This document shows positions 23,977-32,307 of a stretch of DNA of 64,000 bases, piece after piece. The notes below the pieces were generated by a model. The model saw only the letters and a list, made by a program, of their open reading frames with translations. It had not been told where the DNA came from and ran no database searches. Position numbers and translations under genes: made by a program. The stretch comes from Pontitalea aquivivens (GTDB taxonomy: Bacteria > Pseudomonadota > Alphaproteobacteria > Rhodobacterales > Rhodobacteraceae), in NCBI RefSeq assembly GCF_046507575.1, contig NZ_JBKFEY010000007.1:67619-131618 (forward strand). Reading direction: 5' to 3'. Each line of letters begins with the position of its first letter. The first letter of the stretch is position 1.

Positions 23977-25536
23977 ATGGACACAACGGGCACGACCGAG
24001 GCCGGCGCCGGGCGGCGCGCGCGCGGCGGGGGCGGCGCGGCACGCCGGGCCGAACGCACCGCGGTGCGGGTGGAATTTGCCCGCCACATCGAACGCAACA
24101 TTCCCAACCTGGATATCCTGAACGACGAAGCCCTGGCCATCATCGAGGCCAATGCCGAAACCGTCCTGGAAGAAATCGGCGTGAATTTCGTCGAAAATCC
24201 CGCCGCGCTGGATCTGTGGCGTGCCGCCGGGGCCGAGGTCACGGGCGAGCGCGTGCGCATCCCGCGCGGCCTTGCGCGGGCGCTGTGCGCCACCGCCCCA
24301 CGCAGCTTTACCCAACACGCCCGCAACCCCGATAGAAACGTGATCATAGGCGGAAAAAACCTTGTTTTGGCGCCCGTTTACGGACCGCCCTTCATCCGCG
24401 ATCTGAACAGCGGCCGACGCTATGCCACGATCGCGGATTTCCGCAATTTCGTGAAACTGGGGCAGATGTCGAAATGGCTGCACCATTCCGGCGGCACGGT
24501 GTGCGAACCGACGGATGTCGCGGTGAACAAGCGCCATCTGGACATGCTGCACGCCCATATGACGCTGTCGGACAAGCCTTACATGGGATCGGTCACCGAA
24601 CCGTCACGCGCCGCGGATTCGGTCGAGATGTCGAAACTCCTCTTCGGGGCCGATTTCGTCGATCAGAACACGGTGATGACCTCGCTGATCAACATCAACA
24701 GCCCGCTGACCTTCGATTCGGTCATGATGGGCGCCCTGGAGGTTTATGCCCGCGCGGGGCAGGCCTGCATCATCTCGCCCTTCATCGTGGGCGGCGCGAT
24801 GGCCCCGGTGACGGTGGCCGGCACGCTGACCCAGGTTCTGGCCGAGGTTCTGGCCGGCGTGGCCTATGCGCAGCTGGTCCGCCCCGGCGCGCCGGTGATC
24901 TTTGGCGCCTTCGTCACCTCGATCGACATGAATTCCGGCGCCCCCACCTTCGGCACGCCCGAAGCCGCCCAGATCACGCTGGGCGCAGGCCAGCTGGCCC
25001 GCCGCCTGGGGCTGCCCTACCGCAGCGCGGGCGCATTCTGCGGGTCGAAACTGCCCGATGCCCAGGCCGCCTATGAAAGCGCCAACAGCCTCAACATCGG
25101 GCTGTTGTCGGGGGTGAATTTCATGCTGCATGCCTGCGGCTGGCTGGAAGGCGGTCTGGTCTCATCCTACGAAAAATATGTGATGGATGCCGATCAGCTG
25201 GGAATCCTGCACCGTCTGGCCGAAGGTATCGACCTGTCGGCCAATGGCCAGGCGATGGGGGCACTGCGCGAAGTGGGCCCGGGCGGGCATTTCCTGGGCT
25301 GCGCCCATACCCAGGCCAATTTCAAATCCGCCTTCTGGAAAACCGACCTGCTGGATTACAAACCCTTCGAGACATGGGAGGAAGAGGGCGCCCGCGACAC
25401 CGTCGCCCTGGCCCGCAAACGGGTCGAAAAGATGCTGGGCGACTATCAGCCCCCCGCGCTCGACCCCGCCGTGGCCGAGGCGCTGGATGATTACGTCGCG
25501 CGCAAGAAGGCCGCCGTGCCCGATGCCTTCCTCTGA
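23977..25536 (+). CDS. trimethylamine methyltransferase (MttB) family protein, non-pyrrolysine
   Basis: 519 residues, TIM-barrel corrinoid-dependent methyltransferase fold. There is no in-frame TAG, so it belongs to the non-pyrrolysine MttB branch that includes the glycine betaine methyltransferase MtgB. A Gly/Arg/Ala-rich N-terminal 30 residues precede the conserved body (IPNLDILNDEALAIIEANAETVL). Characteristic stretches are LHHSGGTVCEPTD and ISPFIVGGAMAPVTVAGTL. Shine-Dalgarno GGAGGACAGG. The substrate, a quaternary amine, is inferred from the family. No corrinoid protein or reactivase gene is nearby, which is common for proteobacterial members. Confidence 0.88.
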   Translation: MDTTGTTEAGAGRRARGGGGAARRAERTAVRVEFARHIERNIPNLDILNDEALAIIEANAETVLEEIGVNFVENPAALDLWRAAGAEVTGERVRIPRGLARALCATAPRSFTQHARNPDRNVIIGGKNLVLAPVYGPPFIRDLNSGRRYATIADFRNFVKLGQMSKWLHHSGGTVCEPTDVAVNKRHLDMLHAHMTLSDKPYMGSVTEPSRAADSVEMSKLLFGADFVDQNTVMTSLININSPLTFDSVMMGALEVYARAGQACIISPFIVGGAMAPVTVAGTLTQVLAEVLAGVAYAQLVRPGAPVIFGAFVTSIDMNSGAPTFGTPEAAQITLGAGQLARRLGLPYRSAGAFCGSKLPDAQAAYESANSLNIGLLSGVNFMLHACGWLEGGLVSSYEKYVMDADQLGILHRLAEGIDLSANGQAMGALREVGPGGHFLGCAHTQANFKSAFWKTDLLDYKPFETWEEEGARDTVALARKRVEKMLGDYQPPALDPAVAEALDDYVARKKAAVPDAFL

Positions 25537-25559
25537 CGGCCCGGGGCCTGAACGCCCGG

Positions 25560-25592
25560 CTGCCTTCGGCTTTGTCCAAATATCCCGCGGGG
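25560..25592. repeat. 3'-end repeat element (subtype with AAAGCCGAAG)
   Basis: Reads CTTCGGCTTTGTCC-AAATATCCCGCGGGGG, the inverse of the motif CCCCCG-RGGATATTT-n-GCAAAGCCGAAG also seen at 46963 and 63901. It lies in the 90-base gap between the convergent MttB and CorC genes, with a CCGGGGGC/GCCCCCGG hairpin directly after it (25595-25616). Probably part of a bidirectional transcript end. Confidence 0.6.
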
Positions 25593-25626
25593 GTCCGGGG
25601 GCGCGAAGCCCCCGGCCTTGCCGCCC

Positions 25627-26952
25627 CTAGTCGACCTTCGGCGCAAGCGGCTTGATCTTCAGCCGCGTCAGGCGGTTGTCCTTGCGCGCCACCACTTCAA
25701 AGCGGAAGCCGTGGAAGGCAAAGACCTGGCCCTCGGTCGGGATGGTCTGCGCCTCGTGGATGACCAGGCCCGCGATCGTATTGGCCTCATCATCGGGCAG
25801 GGCCCAATCGGTTTCGCGGTTCAGGTCGCGGATCGTCATCGCCCCGTCCACGATATATTCGCCGCTTTCGGCCGGGCGCAGCTGGCGTTCGCCCTTGGGG
25901 TCGAATTCATCGGTGATCTCACCCACGATCTCTTCCAGGATGTCTTCCAGCGTCAGCAGCCCCTTCAAATCGCCATATTCATCCACCACCAGCGCGAAAT
26001 GCGTCCGCCGCTTCAGGAATTCGCGCATCTGTTCGTCCAGCGGCGTGGTTTCGGGGATGAAATAGGGCTTCATCGCCACCTTCATCACATCCATGTCGCC
26101 GATCGATCCCAGCGTGCCATCGCCCCCGCGCAGGATGCGTTCCACCGCGCGCAGCAGGTCCTTGGCCAGGATCACGCCCACCACATTCTCGCGCTCGCCC
26201 CGGAACAGCGGCAACCGCGTATGCGGCGAGGCCAGCACCGCCGCCAGGATCGCATCGGGGCTGTCATCGGCGTCGATCATCTCGATCTGGCTGCGATGGC
26301 GCATGATTTCCTCGACCGTGCGGTTGCCCAGATCCAGCGCGCCCAGCAGGCGGTCGCGGTCCTCTTTCTGCACCGTCCCCTCGGACGTGCCGATGGCCAG
26401 CGCGCCGGCGATTTCCTCATGGATGGAAAACATGTGCTGGTTGGCATCGGTGCGCACGCCAAAGCCCCACAGCAGCCCGCGCACAATGGCGCGCACCACC
26501 GAAACGACCGGCGCCAGCACCTTCGTCAGCACCCGGATCGGCCGGGCCACCCGCGCGGCCACCGTTTCGGGCAGGGTGATCGCATAGGTCTTGGGCAGCA
26601 CTTCGGCAAAGACCAGCACCAGCGCCGTCATTCCCAGCGTCGCCAGCGCCACGCCCGAATCCCCGAACAGCCGCGTCAGCAACGCAGTCGCCAGCGAGGC
26701 CGACAGGATATTGACGACGTTATTGCCCAGCAGGATCGCGCCGATCAGCCGCTCGCTGTCCTCGGTCACGCGCAGCGCGGCCTCGGCGCCCGCATCGCCC
26801 TTGTCGGCACGCGCGCGCAGCTTGGACCGGCTCGACGCCGTCAGCGCGGTTTCCGATCCCGAAAAGAAGGCCGACATCAGCAGCAGACCCAGAATGGCGG
26901 CTGCGGTGAACCAGAAGGTGGTGTCCAGCATGACGGTAGGGTTTGTATCCAT
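25627..26952 (-). CDS. HlyC/CorC (CNNM)-family transporter
   Basis: 441 residues. An N-terminal DUF21 membrane domain (about residues 8-190, three to four helices, with SAFFSGSETALTASSRSKL) is followed by a paired CBS domain (about 205-340; motif VDEYGDLKGLLTLEDILEEIVGEI) and a C-terminal CorC/HlyC transporter-associated domain. Homologues are linked to magnesium/cobalt efflux and tolerance. The ATG at 26952 was chosen over an upstream start because the family N-terminus is short before helix 1. It precedes xerD in the transcript direction order (xerD lies upstream), 75 bases apart. Confidence 0.9.
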   Translation of the reverse strand: MDTNPTVMLDTTFWFTAAAILGLLLMSAFFSGSETALTASSRSKLRARADKGDAGAEAALRVTEDSERLIGAILLGNNVVNILSASLATALLTRLFGDSGVALATLGMTALVLVFAEVLPKTYAITLPETVAARVARPIRVLTKVLAPVVSVVRAIVRGLLWGFGVRTDANQHMFSIHEEIAGALAIGTSEGTVQKEDRDRLLGALDLGNRTVEEIMRHRSQIEMIDADDSPDAILAAVLASPHTRLPLFRGERENVVGVILAKDLLRAVERILRGGDGTLGSIGDMDVMKVAMKPYFIPETTPLDEQMREFLKRRTHFALVVDEYGDLKGLLTLEDILEEIVGEITDEFDPKGERQLRPAESGEYIVDGAMTIRDLNRETDWALPDDEANTIAGLVIHEAQTIPTEGQVFAFHGFRFEVVARKDNRLTRLKIKPLAPKVD

Positions 26953-27026
26953 GATGAAAAGGTTATGTGCTGCCGATGCGCCGCATTCAAGGGCGCTGTT
27001 CGCGGCCATGGGTCACGGGGCGGGGC

Positions 27027-28028
27027 TCAGGGGTCCGGCGGGGTTTCGGGGGTGCGGGCCAGGGGGTGGTGGGCCAGCACCAGATCCTTCAGCCGTTCGT
27101 CCAGAACATGGGTGTAGATTTCCGTCGTCGACAGATCGGCATGGCCCAGCAGCATCTGGATCGCGCGCAGATCCGCCCCGCCTTGCAGAAGATGCGTGGC
27201 GAAGGCATGGCGCAGCACATGCGGCGTCACCCGCGCGGGTGAAATCCCGGCGGCCACCGCAATATCCTTCAGCAGCGCGTGAAAGCCCTGCCGCGTCAGA
27301 TGCCCGTCGCGCCCCGAAGACGGAAACAGGAAGCGTGACGGCGCCTGCCTGTGGCGCAGCCGTGCCTGATCCTCGGCGGCGTCGCGCAGGCCCAGCCAGT
27401 CGGCCAGCGCCGCGCGCGCGGGCGGCGACAGCGGCACGATGCGCTCCTTGGCCCCCTTGCCCCGGATCAACAGCACCCGCGGATCGCCGCGCGCCGCGGC
27501 AACCGGCAGGGTGACCAGTTCCGACACCCGCATCCCGGTGGCATACAGCAGTTCCATCAGGCAACGGTTGCGGGCCTGTTCGGCCGGGTTGCGGCCCTGA
27601 TCGCGCGCCGCGGCCAGCAGCGCCTCGACCTCATCGATGCCAAGCGTCCTGGGCAGCCGCTTGTCCCTGCCGGGCCCGGTGATGCGGATCGCGGGATTGT
27701 CGGCGCGCCAGCCTTCCTCATAGGCAAAGCGGTAAAGCTGGCGGATCGAGGCCAGCCGGCGCGCGCGCGTGGCCCGTGACAGGCCCTGCGCCTCGCAGGA
27801 AATCAGATAGGCCTCGATATCCTCCCGGCGGGCGCGGGCGAAATCATGGCCGCGATGGGCCAGCCAGCCCGCCGCATCGGCCAGATCGCGGCCATAGGCC
27901 AGGATGGTGTTGCGCGCGGCCCCCGCCTCGGCGGCCTGGGCCTCCAGAAAGGTGGCGATCCAGCGCCGGTCATCGGCGCCAAGGGGCCGGTCGGGTGCGG
28001 GGTCGGGGGGGGTGGGGCCGGTCGTCAT
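27027..28028 (-). CDS. xerD: site-specific tyrosine recombinase XerD
   Basis: 333 residues. A SAM-like N-terminal core-binding domain (about residues 20-110) precedes the catalytic domain with the Arg in ATGMRVSEL, Lys in GKGAKER, His-x-x-Arg in HVLRHAFATH, the second His in LLGHADLSTTEIYTH and the Tyr nucleophile in the same segment. It resolves chromosome dimers with XerC at dif. The ATG overlaps the stop codon of the upstream unknown gene by 4 bases. The length is somewhat above the usual 300 because of Pro/Asp-rich termini. This is a housekeeping recombinase, not a sign of an integrated element. Confidence 0.92.
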   Translation of the reverse strand: MTTGPTPPDPAPDRPLGADDRRWIATFLEAQAAEAGAARNTILAYGRDLADAAGWLAHRGHDFARARREDIEAYLISCEAQGLSRATRARRLASIRQLYRFAYEEGWRADNPAIRITGPGRDKRLPRTLGIDEVEALLAAARDQGRNPAEQARNRCLMELLYATGMRVSELVTLPVAAARGDPRVLLIRGKGAKERIVPLSPPARAALADWLGLRDAAEDQARLRHRQAPSRFLFPSSGRDGHLTRQGFHALLKDIAVAAGISPARVTPHVLRHAFATHLLQGGADLRAIQMLLGHADLSTTEIYTHVLDERLKDLVLAHHPLARTPETPPDP

Positions 28029-29599
28029 CCGCGCGCCCCCAGCACCACCAATTCCAGCGCGCTGCGCCGTGCCAGCGTTTCCAGCCCCGCAAAGCGCAGC
28101 ATCCGCAACCCCGCGCCAAGGCGGCGGTAATCGCCGCGCGCGCCCTCGGTGATATCGTCGATCGCCGCCAGAAGCGCCTCGCCCAGCCGGTCGGGCAGGA
28201 TCGCGCGATAGGGATCGGGCGCGGCGGTAACGGGGGTGTCAAAGACCTCTTTCAGCGTCTGACCCAGGGGATCGCCGGCATCTACCTGCGCCGTCCGGCC
28301 CTGGGCCAGCGCGATCAGAAGCGCCTCGGCCGCATCGGCGGGGGCGCGCATCCGGGACAGGGTTTCGTAATCCTCGCTCAGCAGGCCCAGCCGGAAGGCC
28401 AGCGCACCCGCCGCCCCCTCAAGTTCCAGCGAGGCCAGCGGGCGCGCGTAAAGCGCCGACAGGATCGGGATCAGCCCCTGCGCGGCCATTGCCGCATGCG
28501 CCACGGGCAGGGCGGCGGCCACCGCATCGGCATCGCCCGCCGCGATCGCCTGATCCAGCCGCGCGACCGCAGTCACCCGCGCCCAGACCCCGCCCGAGGC
28601 CGCGGCCTGGCGTTCGGTATAAAGCCCCAGCAGCTGATTGGGGTCCAGAACCCCCATCCGCGCCAGCCGCTCGCCCGCCTCGATGCGTGCCTTCCAGCCG
28701 GTATTGGCGCGCAGATCGGCCTGCGAAAAGGCGACCGGCAGCGCCGTGGTGGGCATCGGCTGGCCGATCGCCTCCATCATGCGAAAGACCAGCGGCGAAG
28801 GGTGGGCGGGCGGCGGCAGATCGCCTTCCTCCTCGGCCAGTTCGGGGTCCAGGAAGCGTTCCAGCAGCGCCGACATCTCATCGTCGATATGGCCCAGGCT
28901 GCGCCCGGTGCCCAGCGACAGGGCCGCGGCGTTCCAGTCACCCCGCCGCGCCAGGCAAAAGATCCGCGCGGGAAACGAGGGCGCGATGCCCGCCGCCGTG
29001 CCCATGATCGCGCAGGCGCGATCCTCATGCCCCAGCAACAGTTCCACATCAAAGCGACGGCGGAACACCTCGGGGCTGCGCGCGCCGGCCAGATCCAGCA
29101 TCGCCAGCGCCGGTTCCAGCGCACCCAGGGCCAGAAGCCGGTCGATGCGGGCCAGAAACAGCAGGTCGCGCGCCTCGGGGTCGGGGATGCGGGGCGGGTC
29201 GAATTCGGCCACCAGCAGCATCAGCAGGAAGGCCTGGATCGCGGGCAGCGTCTCGACCCGGTCCAGCGCCAGCTTTTGTGCCAGCACCGGCTCGGGCGTC
29301 AGCCCCCACAGATCGCGCGGCAGCCCGGTGCGCGCGGCAGGCAACAGCCCCAGCCCGTTCAGCCCGGCCCGGTCCAGCGGCGTGACCAGAACCGGATCGA
29401 TCGCCGCGCCGCTGCTGACGGGCGGCTCGGGCAAGGGCGCGGGGAAACCGCCCTGAATCCAGGGGGCCGCGGCGGGCGTCAGAACGGACCGCGACAGCCA
29501 GTCGATCGCCGACATCGGCGCGCTGTCCTGCGCCGGCGCGGGCAGGCCCTGCAGGCACCCGGCCAGGACAAGGACAAGACACCGCCGCGCCCGCACCAT
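28025..29599 (-). CDS. conserved uncharacterised exported protein upstream of xerD
   Basis: 524 residues. A signal-peptide-like N-terminus MVRARRCLVLVLAGCLQG includes a Cys at residue 15 that could be a lipobox (LAGC). The rest is almost wholly alpha-helical, Ala/Leu-rich, and looks like a tetratricopeptide-like solenoid. No catalytic motif is seen. It shares an ATGA overlap with xerD, an arrangement I associate with Rhodobacterales genomes. Function unknown; a periplasmic scaffold or envelope role is a guess. Confidence 0.8.
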   Translation of the reverse strand: MVRARRCLVLVLAGCLQGLPAPAQDSAPMSAIDWLSRSVLTPAAAPWIQGGFPAPLPEPPVSSGAAIDPVLVTPLDRAGLNGLGLLPAARTGLPRDLWGLTPEPVLAQKLALDRVETLPAIQAFLLMLLVAEFDPPRIPDPEARDLLFLARIDRLLALGALEPALAMLDLAGARSPEVFRRRFDVELLLGHEDRACAIMGTAAGIAPSFPARIFCLARRGDWNAAALSLGTGRSLGHIDDEMSALLERFLDPELAEEEGDLPPPAHPSPLVFRMMEAIGQPMPTTALPVAFSQADLRANTGWKARIEAGERLARMGVLDPNQLLGLYTERQAAASGGVWARVTAVARLDQAIAAGDADAVAAALPVAHAAMAAQGLIPILSALYARPLASLELEGAAGALAFRLGLLSEDYETLSRMRAPADAAEALLIALAQGRTAQVDAGDPLGQTLKEVFDTPVTAAPDPYRAILPDRLGEALLAAIDDITEGARGDYRRLGAGLRMLRFAGLETLARRSALELVVLGARG

Positions 29600-29633
29600 G
29601 GCGCCCCGGCCGTGGGATCGGTGCGGGCCGGGA

Positions 29634-29771
29634 TCAGCCCGCCCCATTCAGATCCACCTCAAGTCTTTGTTCCTGCCGTTCGGGCGACATGTCCCCCAGA
29701 TAGGCATAGCCCACGACGCCAATCGCCGCGAGAAGGACCAGGATCACGATAGCCTTGAAGATGCGCCCCAT
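29634..29771 (-). CDS. 45-residue single-pass membrane protein
   Basis: MGRIFKAIVILVLLAAIGVV then GYAYLGDMSPERQEQ: one hydrophobic helix (residues 5-22) followed by a short, acidic periplasmic or cytoplasmic tail. The gene has an ATG start preceded by GGAAAGAAAGAACTC on the minus strand, and lies 34 bases before the exported-protein gene, so it may be the first gene of that transcript, divergent from aroK. The reading frame keeps a clean hydrophobic pattern, which supports real coding. Function unknown; such tiny membrane proteins are often missed by gene finders. Confidence 0.72.
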   Translation of the reverse strand: MGRIFKAIVILVLLAAIGVVGYAYLGDMSPERQEQRLEVDLNGAG

Positions 29772-29940
29772 GAGTTCTTTCTTTCCGGCCGCTTGTGACG
29801 CGGCCTGTTCCGTGCCGAAGTGGTGCGATTATATATGGCATTTCGCGGAAGATCACGCCATTCAGGGCGATGAAAATCACGATTGCGCAAGCGCCCGCCC
29901 ATCAGCGGGGCGCCGCGCAGGGCAGGCAGGGGGCGGGCGC

Positions 29941-30558
29941 GTGGCGCAGACGCAGTCAGGATCGCGGGCGGGATCGGGCCCGGATGGACCGGGCCCGGCA
30001 CGGGGGGGCGGGCTGCGCCTGACACGGCCGGTGGTGCTTGTGGGGATGATGGGCTCGGGCAAGACGGCGGTCGGCACGGCGCTGGCACGCCTTCTGGGCG
30101 TGCCCTTCCTGGACAGCGATGAGGAAATCGAACGCGCCGCGCAGATGACGGTCAGCGAAATCTTTGCCCGCGACGGCGAGGCCTTTTTCCGCGCCCGGGA
30201 ATCAGAGGTGCTGGCGCGGCTGCTGGCGGGGGTGCCGGCGGTGGTGTCGACCGGGGGCGGGGCCTTCATGGCCGATCGCAACCGCACGGCCATTGCCGAA
30301 CGGGGGGTGTCGGTCTGGCTGAAGGCCGACCTGGACCTGCTGTGGAACCGGGTCCGGCACAAGAACACCCGGCCGCTGTTGCGCACGCCCGACCCAAAGG
30401 GCACGCTGGCGCGGCTTCTGACGGACCGCGAACCGGTCTATGCGCTGGCGCAGGTGGTGGTCGAGGCACAGCCCGGCCTGTCGATCGAGGATATGGCGCA
30501 AAAGGTCGTCGCCGCGCTGCAAACGCAGCCCGGTGCCTTTGCGGCAAAGGGGGAATGA
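29941..30558 (+). CDS. aroK: shikimate kinase AroK
   Basis: 205 residues, cytoplasmic. It phosphorylates shikimate to shikimate 3-phosphate in aromatic amino acid synthesis. The Walker A motif GMMGSGKT is at residues 35-42, followed by LDSDEEIE (substrate Asp) and STGGGAFM. The start is uncertain: a GTG at 29941 after a purine-rich GGCAGG tract is used; a second possible start lies nearer the P-loop. The upstream 170 bases of open frame are not family-like. The stop overlaps the aroB start (ATGA). Confidence 0.92.
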   Translation: MAQTQSGSRAGSGPDGPGPARGGGLRLTRPVVLVGMMGSGKTAVGTALARLLGVPFLDSDEEIERAAQMTVSEIFARDGEAFFRARESEVLARLLAGVPAVVSTGGGAFMADRNRTAIAERGVSVWLKADLDLLWNRVRHKNTRPLLRTPDPKGTLARLLTDREPVYALAQVVVEAQPGLSIEDMAQKVVAALQTQPGAFAAKGE

Positions 30559-31667
30559 TGCGCGAAACGGTGGCGGTGAACCTGGGCGAACGATCCTATG
30601 AGGTGCGCATCGGCACCGGGCTTCTGGCGCGTGCGGGCGCCGAAATCGCGCCGCTGCTGCGCCGCCCGCGCGTGGCGGTGGTGACCGACGAAACCGTGGG
30701 CGCGCTGCACCTTGAGGCCCTGCGCGCAGGCCTTGGCGATATCGGGATGGTCAGCCTCTCGCTGCCCGCAGGCGAGGCGACCAAGGGCTGGCCCGAATTT
30801 TCGCGCACCGTGGAATGGCTGCTGGAACAAAAGGTCGAACGCAAGGATATTGTCATCGCCTTCGGCGGCGGGGTGATCGGCGATCTGGTGGGGTTTGCGG
30901 CGGCCGTCCTGCGCCGCGGTGTGCGCTTCGTGCAGATCCCCACCACGCTGCTGGCGCAGGTCGACAGTTCGGTCGGCGGCAAGACCGGCATCAATTCACC
31001 CCACGGCAAGAACCTGATCGGCGCCTTCCACCAGCCAGGCCTGGTGCTGGCCGATATCGATCTTCTGGACAGCCTGCCGCGGCGGGATTTTCTGTCAGGC
31101 TATGGCGAGGTGGTGAAATACGGCCTTCTGGGGGACGCGGCCTTTTTTGACTGGCTGGAAGCGAATGGCCCGCGGCTTGCCGCAGGCGACAAGGCGGCGC
31201 GGCTGCATGCGGTCACGCGCTCGGTCCAGATGAAGGCCGGGATCGTGGAACGCGACGAGACGGAAGAGGGTGACCGCGCGCTGCTGAACCTGGGCCACAC
31301 TTTCTGCCACGCGCTGGAATCGGCCACCGGCTACTCCGACCGGCTGCTGCATGGCGAAGGCGTTGCCATCGGCTGCGCGCTGGCTTTCGAATTGTCGCAG
31401 CGCATGGGCCTGTGTTCGCAGGAGGCCCCCAGCCGCGTGCGCGCGCATCTGGCGCAGATGGGCATGAAGGTCGACCTGGCCGATATCCCCGGCGATCTGC
31501 CCGATGCCGAGGCGCTGATCGCGCTGATGGCGCAGGACAAGAAGGTGCTGGACGGCAAGATGCGCTTCATCCTCGCCCACGGCATCGGCGCGGCGTTTGT
31601 GACCTCGGACGTGCCGCGCGATGTGCTGAAAACCCTGCTGACCGATGCGCTGGCGGGGCGGGGCTAA
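30555..31667 (+). CDS. aroB: 3-dehydroquinate synthase AroB
   Basis: 370 residues, cytoplasmic, NAD- and zinc-dependent. It converts DAHP to 3-dehydroquinate. Motifs include FGGGVIGDLVGFAA, PTTLLAQVDSSVGGKTGIN and the metal-binding LLNLGHTFCHALE. Two adjacent ATGs at 30555 and 30558 are possible; the first overlaps the aroK stop. Gene order aroK-aroB is the common proteobacterial arrangement. Together with class II DAHP synthase at 40.6 kb, three shikimate steps lie in this window. Confidence 0.95.
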   Translation: MMRETVAVNLGERSYEVRIGTGLLARAGAEIAPLLRRPRVAVVTDETVGALHLEALRAGLGDIGMVSLSLPAGEATKGWPEFSRTVEWLLEQKVERKDIVIAFGGGVIGDLVGFAAAVLRRGVRFVQIPTTLLAQVDSSVGGKTGINSPHGKNLIGAFHQPGLVLADIDLLDSLPRRDFLSGYGEVVKYGLLGDAAFFDWLEANGPRLAAGDKAARLHAVTRSVQMKAGIVERDETEEGDRALLNLGHTFCHALESATGYSDRLLHGEGVAIGCALAFELSQRMGLCSQEAPSRVRAHLAQMGMKVDLADIPGDLPDAEALIALMAQDKKVLDGKMRFILAHGIGAAFVTSDVPRDVLKTLLTDALAGRG

Positions 31668-31705
31668 GGGGCTTTGCTCCTCTTGGCTGGCGCCAATTCA
31701 CCCCA

Positions 31706-31767
31706 AGGTATTTGTGGCAAGATGAAACGAACGGCGCATTGGCGCTTTCATCTTGCAAAAAATACCT
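31706..31767. repeat. two-stem hairpin repeat element downstream of aroB
   Basis: Outer stem AGGTATT (31706-31712)/AATACCT (31761-31767), then internal loops of 5 bases on each side, then inner stem CAAGATGAAA (31718-31727)/TTTCATCTTG (31746-31755). It closely parallels the element at 57801-57858. The preceding sequence CGCCAATTCACCCC (31690 on) also occurs before the element at 46963. It lies 38 bases after the aroB stop and may act as its transcript end. Confidence 0.75.
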
Positions 31768-31964
31768 CGGGGGAGCTCGCGCAAGCGAGCGGGGGCAGAG
31801 CCCCTCAAGCCGATGTGACGTATCATAAGGAGGGGTAGGGCCGGAAATGCCGAAGGCAGTGCGGAGATATCTGCAAAGATTTTCGTAAGTTTTTGTTTTT
31901 CATAAACTTGACTGCAGCTTTTTGGGCATCTAGCATTCACATGTTTGTGATCAAGGAGATAAAC

Positions 31965-32258
31965 GTGAAGCATTCTTCCGGATTGTTGATCCTAGCTGCA
32001 TTGATGCTTGCCGGGTGTGAAGTGCCTAAAGATGCCCTGCCGATCGGTGGAAGCCGCGCGGACGGAACTGTGGTTCTTGGTTATACCCTGCATGAAATGG
32101 AAATTGCGCGGGTTGACTGGGTTGCCGCGCAGAAGAATGCGGACAAGCGGTGTCAGGCTTGGGGCTATCGTCGCGCGGATGCCTTCGAAGGAGAGGCCCG
32201 CAGCTACGCGGGTCCGAGTATTTTTCAGGTCTCCAAGACTTATCAGTGCGTGAACTGA
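31965..32258 (+). CDS. YecR-like lipoprotein
   Basis: 97 residues with a lipoprotein signal: hydrophobic LLILAALMLAGC with the lipobox Cys at residue 18. The mature part carries the YecR pattern GGSRADGTVVLGY, VDWVAAQKNADKRCQAWGY and a C-terminal Cys. A GTG start at 31965 follows the strong Shine-Dalgarno AAGGAGAT. The surrounding region (31840-32260) is visibly more AT-rich than neighbours, with TTTTTGTTTTTC upstream, which may mean horizontal origin. YecR homologues in enterics belong to the flagellar regulon; a role here is unknown. A strong hairpin follows. Confidence 0.8.
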   Translation: MKHSSGLLILAALMLAGCEVPKDALPIGGSRADGTVVLGYTLHEMEIARVDWVAAQKNADKRCQAWGYRRADAFEGEARSYAGPSIFQVSKTYQCVN

Positions 32259-32272
32259 CGACAGTGTTAACT

Positions 32273-32298
32273 GAAACGCCCCCGAAAGGGGGCGTTTC
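32273..32298. terminator. intrinsic terminator-like hairpin after the lipoprotein gene
   Basis: GAAACGCCCCC and GGGGGCGTTTC form a perfect 11-bp stem with a GAAA tetraloop. It lies 15 bases after the lipoprotein stop and 10 bases before the convergent guaA stop, so it can serve both transcripts. Confidence 0.85.
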
Positions 32299-32307
32299 CA
32301 TGTTGGG

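Noticed and set aside
25618..27117. Plus-strand open frame of 499 codons across the CorC-like gene
   Set aside because: Antisense with His/Gln/Arg repeats; the CorC frame has clear CBS and DUF21 features.
27027..28028. Integrase of a mobile element
   Set aside because: The sequence fits housekeeping XerD; no attachment repeats, tRNA or phage genes are nearby.
27776..29752. Plus-strand open frame of 658 codons
   Set aside because: Antisense of xerD and the exported protein gene; Gln/Arg/His-rich translation typical of the shadow frame in GC-rich DNA.
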